In this document: positions 62,250 through 64,000 of the stretch, piece after piece
Numbering within the stretch: the first letter of the stretch is position 1
Layout of the letters: the number at the start of each line of letters is the position of its first letter
Assembly (NCBI GenBank): GCA_965217135.1
Contig: OZ244249.1
Span: 1,860,001-1,924,000, forward strand
Length of the DNA stretch: 64,000 nt
Origin: HXMU1420-2 sp017643305
GTDB taxonomy: Bacteria; Pseudomonadota; Alphaproteobacteria; Rhodobacterales; Rhodobacteraceae
Direction: 5' to 3'
Notes under the pieces: model-generated
Told to the model about the DNA's origin: nothing
What the model saw: the letters and a program-made list of their open reading frames with translations, nothing else
The model's database searches: none
Position numbers and translations under genes: made by a program

Positions 62250-63007
62250 ACCGTTTCCTTTTCACGTACCATGCGGCCGTTCACGAAATGGATGCCGCAT
62301 TCTTCCTTGGTTTCTCCGCGCCACCGTCCGGCGCGCTGGTCTTCACCATCGTCCACCGTCGACGTGCAGGGCGCACAGCCGATGGAGGGATAGCCCCGTG
62401 CCACCAACGGATGCCGGGGCAGGCGGTTTTCAATCATGTAGGTGCGCACGTCGTCCTGGTCCCAATGGGCCAGCGGGTTCACCTTGATGCGCCCGGTCTC
62501 AGCTTCTTCCTCGAAGAATTGCAGTGCCTGCCGCGTGCCGCCCTGAAACCGCTTGCGCCCGGTGATCCAGCTGTCAAACCCAGCCAGCGCGTTTTGCAAC
62601 GGTTCCACCTTGCGCAGCGCGCAGCAGGCGTCGGTGTCGCGTTGATGCAGGGCGCCATCGGGGTCCTTCGCGGCCAGCGCTTGGGCCGGTGCGCGGATCG
62701 TACGCACGTTGTGCAGGCCCAGCCGTTCGCTCAGTTCCAGCTGATAGACCAGGGTTTCGGCAAACAGCATCTCGGTATCGATGAACAGTACCGGCGCATC
62801 GGGGCGGGTCACGGCCAGCGTGTGCAGCAGGACGACCGATTCCGCGCCAAAGCTTGACACAAGCGTCGTATCGCCCAGCTGGGTCAACGCATATTTCATG
62901 ACATCGGTCGCCGAATGGTGGCGGAACGTGTCATTCAGCGCAGCGACTGTGTGGCCCAGCGGGGTGGGGTCCGCGGTGGGCGTCTGCTTGGGAGCATCCA
63001 ACATCAT
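62246..63007 (-). CDS. cysH: Adenylyl-sulfate reductase (CysH, iron-sulfur type)
   Basis: The 253-residue enzyme reduces activated sulfate to sulfite with thioredoxin. It has the PP-loop SSFGAESVVLLH, the redox cysteine in KEECGIH near the C-terminus, and the CC...CxxC pairs DACCALRK and IGCAPCTS that bind a [4Fe-4S] cluster. That cluster marks the APS-using type rather than the PAPS-using enteric type. It begins two bases after the cysI stop. Confidence 0.95.
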   Translation of the reverse strand: MMLDAPKQTPTADPTPLGHTVAALNDTFRHHSATDVMKYALTQLGDTTLVSSFGAESVVLLHTLAVTRPDAPVLFIDTEMLFAETLVYQLELSERLGLHNVRTIRAPAQALAAKDPDGALHQRDTDACCALRKVEPLQNALAGFDSWITGRKRFQGGTRQALQFFEEEAETGRIKVNPLAHWDQDDVRTYMIENRLPRHPLVARGYPSIGCAPCTSTVDDGEDQRAGRWRGETKEECGIHFVNGRMVREKETV

Positions 63008-63009
63008 GA

Positions 63010-64000
63010 TTACTCGGCGGCGAGCGCCTGTTTTTCCGGGTAAAGTGCGGCCTTGAACGGGGCCATGCCCAACCGGCGGAACGCGTCGAGGAAGGTTTCC
63101 TCGCGACTGTCGCGCAGGTCCAGATAGGCCAGAACCAGCCGTTCGATTGCCGGGATGATTTCCTCTGCCGAAAAGCCGGGCCCGGCGCGCTGGCCTACGG
63201 CGGCGTCTTCGGTCCCTGTACCGCCCAGTGTGATCTGGTAGTTTTCCACGCCTGCACGGTCTAGCCCGAGAATGCCGATATGGCTAACATGGTGATGCCC
63301 GCAGGCGTTAATGCAGCCCGAGATCTTGATCTTGAGTGGGCCGATGTCATGCTCCAGCTTCAGTTCGTCAAAACGGGTTGCGATTTCTTGCGCGATGGGA
63401 ATGGAGCGCGCCGTAGCGAGCGCGCAGTAATCCATGCCGGGGCAGGCGATGATATCGGAGATCAGCCCGATATTTGCGGTGCCCAGCCCTTCGGCCTTCA
63501 GCGCGTAATAGATCGACGGCACGTCGTTTTTGTGGACATGCGGCAGGATCACGTTCTGTTCGTGGCTGATGCGCAATTCGTCATGGCCATAGGATTCTGC
63601 CAATTGTGCCATCAGCTGCATCTGCCGCGCTGAAGCATCGCCGGGCGTCTTGCCATGCGCTTTGAGCGAGATGGTGACAATTGCGTATTCCGGGTTGCGA
63701 TGGGCGGTGAGGTTGGTGTCAGCCCAGCTGCGGAACAGCGCGTCATGGGTGTAGGCGGTGTTGTAGCGGTCCTGATCTTCGGTCTTGAATGCGGGCGCGG
63801 CGAAATTCGCCTCAATCTGCGCCAGTAGATCCTGATCCACGCCGGTGAACTGGGCTTTGCGCAGGGCAAATTCCTTGTCCACCTCTGCGCGCAGGTTCTC
63901 CAGGCCGAATTCGTGCACCAGGATCTTGATCCGTGCCTTGTACTTGTTGTCGCGGCGTCCGATCACGTTCCAGACGGCCACTGTGGCCTCCAGATAGGGC
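63010..64000 (-). CDS. cysI: Sulfite/nitrite reductase hemoprotein, 5' end outside window
   Basis: The frame stays open to the edge of the window, with PYLEAT before the first visible GTG, so only the C-terminal part (about 330 residues) is visible. The siroheme/[4Fe-4S] ligands are in CPGMDYCALATA and GCINACGHHHVSHIGILG. The neighbours cysH, DUF934 and fpr show that it reduces sulfite in assimilation. Confidence 0.94.
   Translation of the reverse strand, partial: PYLEATVAVWNVIGRRDNKYKARIKILVHEFGLENLRAEVDKEFALRKAQFTGVDQDLLAQIEANFAAPAFKTEDQDRYNTAYTHDALFRSWADTNLTAHRNPEYAIVTISLKAHGKTPGDASARQMQLMAQLAESYGHDELRISHEQNVILPHVHKNDVPSIYYALKAEGLGTANIGLISDIIACPGMDYCALATARSIPIAQEIATRFDELKLEHDIGPLKIKISGCINACGHHHVSHIGILGLDRAGVENYQITLGGTGTEDAAVGQRAGPGFSAEEIIPAIERLVLAYLDLRDSREETFLDAFRRLGMAPFKAALYPEKQALAAE

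Noticed and set aside
1..64000. CRISPR arrays, insertion sequences, prophage genes or defence systems
   Set aside because: No regularly spaced direct repeats, transposase frames or integrase frames could be found on either strand.

Overview
The window reads as chromosome of a marine-type alphaproteobacterium of the Rhodobacteraceae (Roseobacter group). The reasons are the high GC content, the protein family set and several characteristic gene orders: coxS-coxL-coxM, trkA-trkH-hfq-hflX, ppiD-trpE, cysI-cysH-DUF934-fpr, a B12-dependent nrdJ, and two pyrrolysine-free MttB homologues. Nothing looks like a plasmid, prophage or large genomic island. Most genes are metabolic or housekeeping and show the usual strong third-position GC bias, which produces many long antisense shadow frames.

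Layout. 1-5.9 kb: the 3' end of a molybdopterin-binding protein gene, an MDR oxidoreductase, and a form II carbon-monoxide-dehydrogenase-like molybdoenzyme operon (S-L-M order) ending in a hairpin terminator. 6-9.2 kb: infC (apparently initiated at ATA), an MFS exporter and a TauD-like dioxygenase. 9.2-10.2 kb: a truncated RTX remnant and a lipoprotein gene with an in-frame stop. 10.3-16.2 kb: TrkA/TrkH potassium uptake, Hfq, HflX and an orphan HEXXH protein. 16.3-25.6 kb: penicillin acylase, a 3-hydroxyisobutyrate-dehydrogenase-like enzyme, a divergent LysR/acyl-CoA dehydrogenase pair, a GH25 lipoprotein, a YSC84 protein and a SAF-domain dehydrogenase. 25.7-33.7 kb: trigger factor, a broken porin gene, tRNA-Leu(UAG), a degenerate Hint protein, a first MttB homologue, a TauE/SafE permease and a broken GDSL/RTX hydrolase gene.

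33.9-46.3 kb: an aldonolactone-oxidase-like / D-threonine-aldolase-like gene pair, a glycine-zipper lipoprotein, trpE behind ppiD, an aminotransferase, gpt, a LysE exporter, fabI, pdxH, a double cold-shock-domain protein, DUF192, tRNA-Pro(UGG) and a small lipoprotein. 46.3-51.5 kb: nrdJ with a long structured leader, then a terminator-ended multi-helix segment that looks like a small RNA or structured 3' UTR, and an ECF sigma factor. 51.8-60.9 kb: a second MttB homologue, an aminotransferase divergent from a threonine-dehydratase-like gene, a possible 40-residue gene behind a perfect inverted repeat, cysS-cimA-methyltransferase, and a squalene/phytoene-synthase-like protein. 61-64 kb: the sulfate-assimilation operon on the minus strand.

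The points most worth a second look are the ATA start of infC, the structured RNA downstream of nrdJ, the cluster of freshly broken genes that all encode envelope or secreted proteins (two have TAA where Tyr codons are expected), the orphan HEXXH protein, the acyl-CoA dehydrogenase lacking glutamate at both known catalytic-base positions, and the small ORF behind its inverted repeat. No CRISPR array, insertion sequence, toxin-antitoxin pair or phage defence island was seen.
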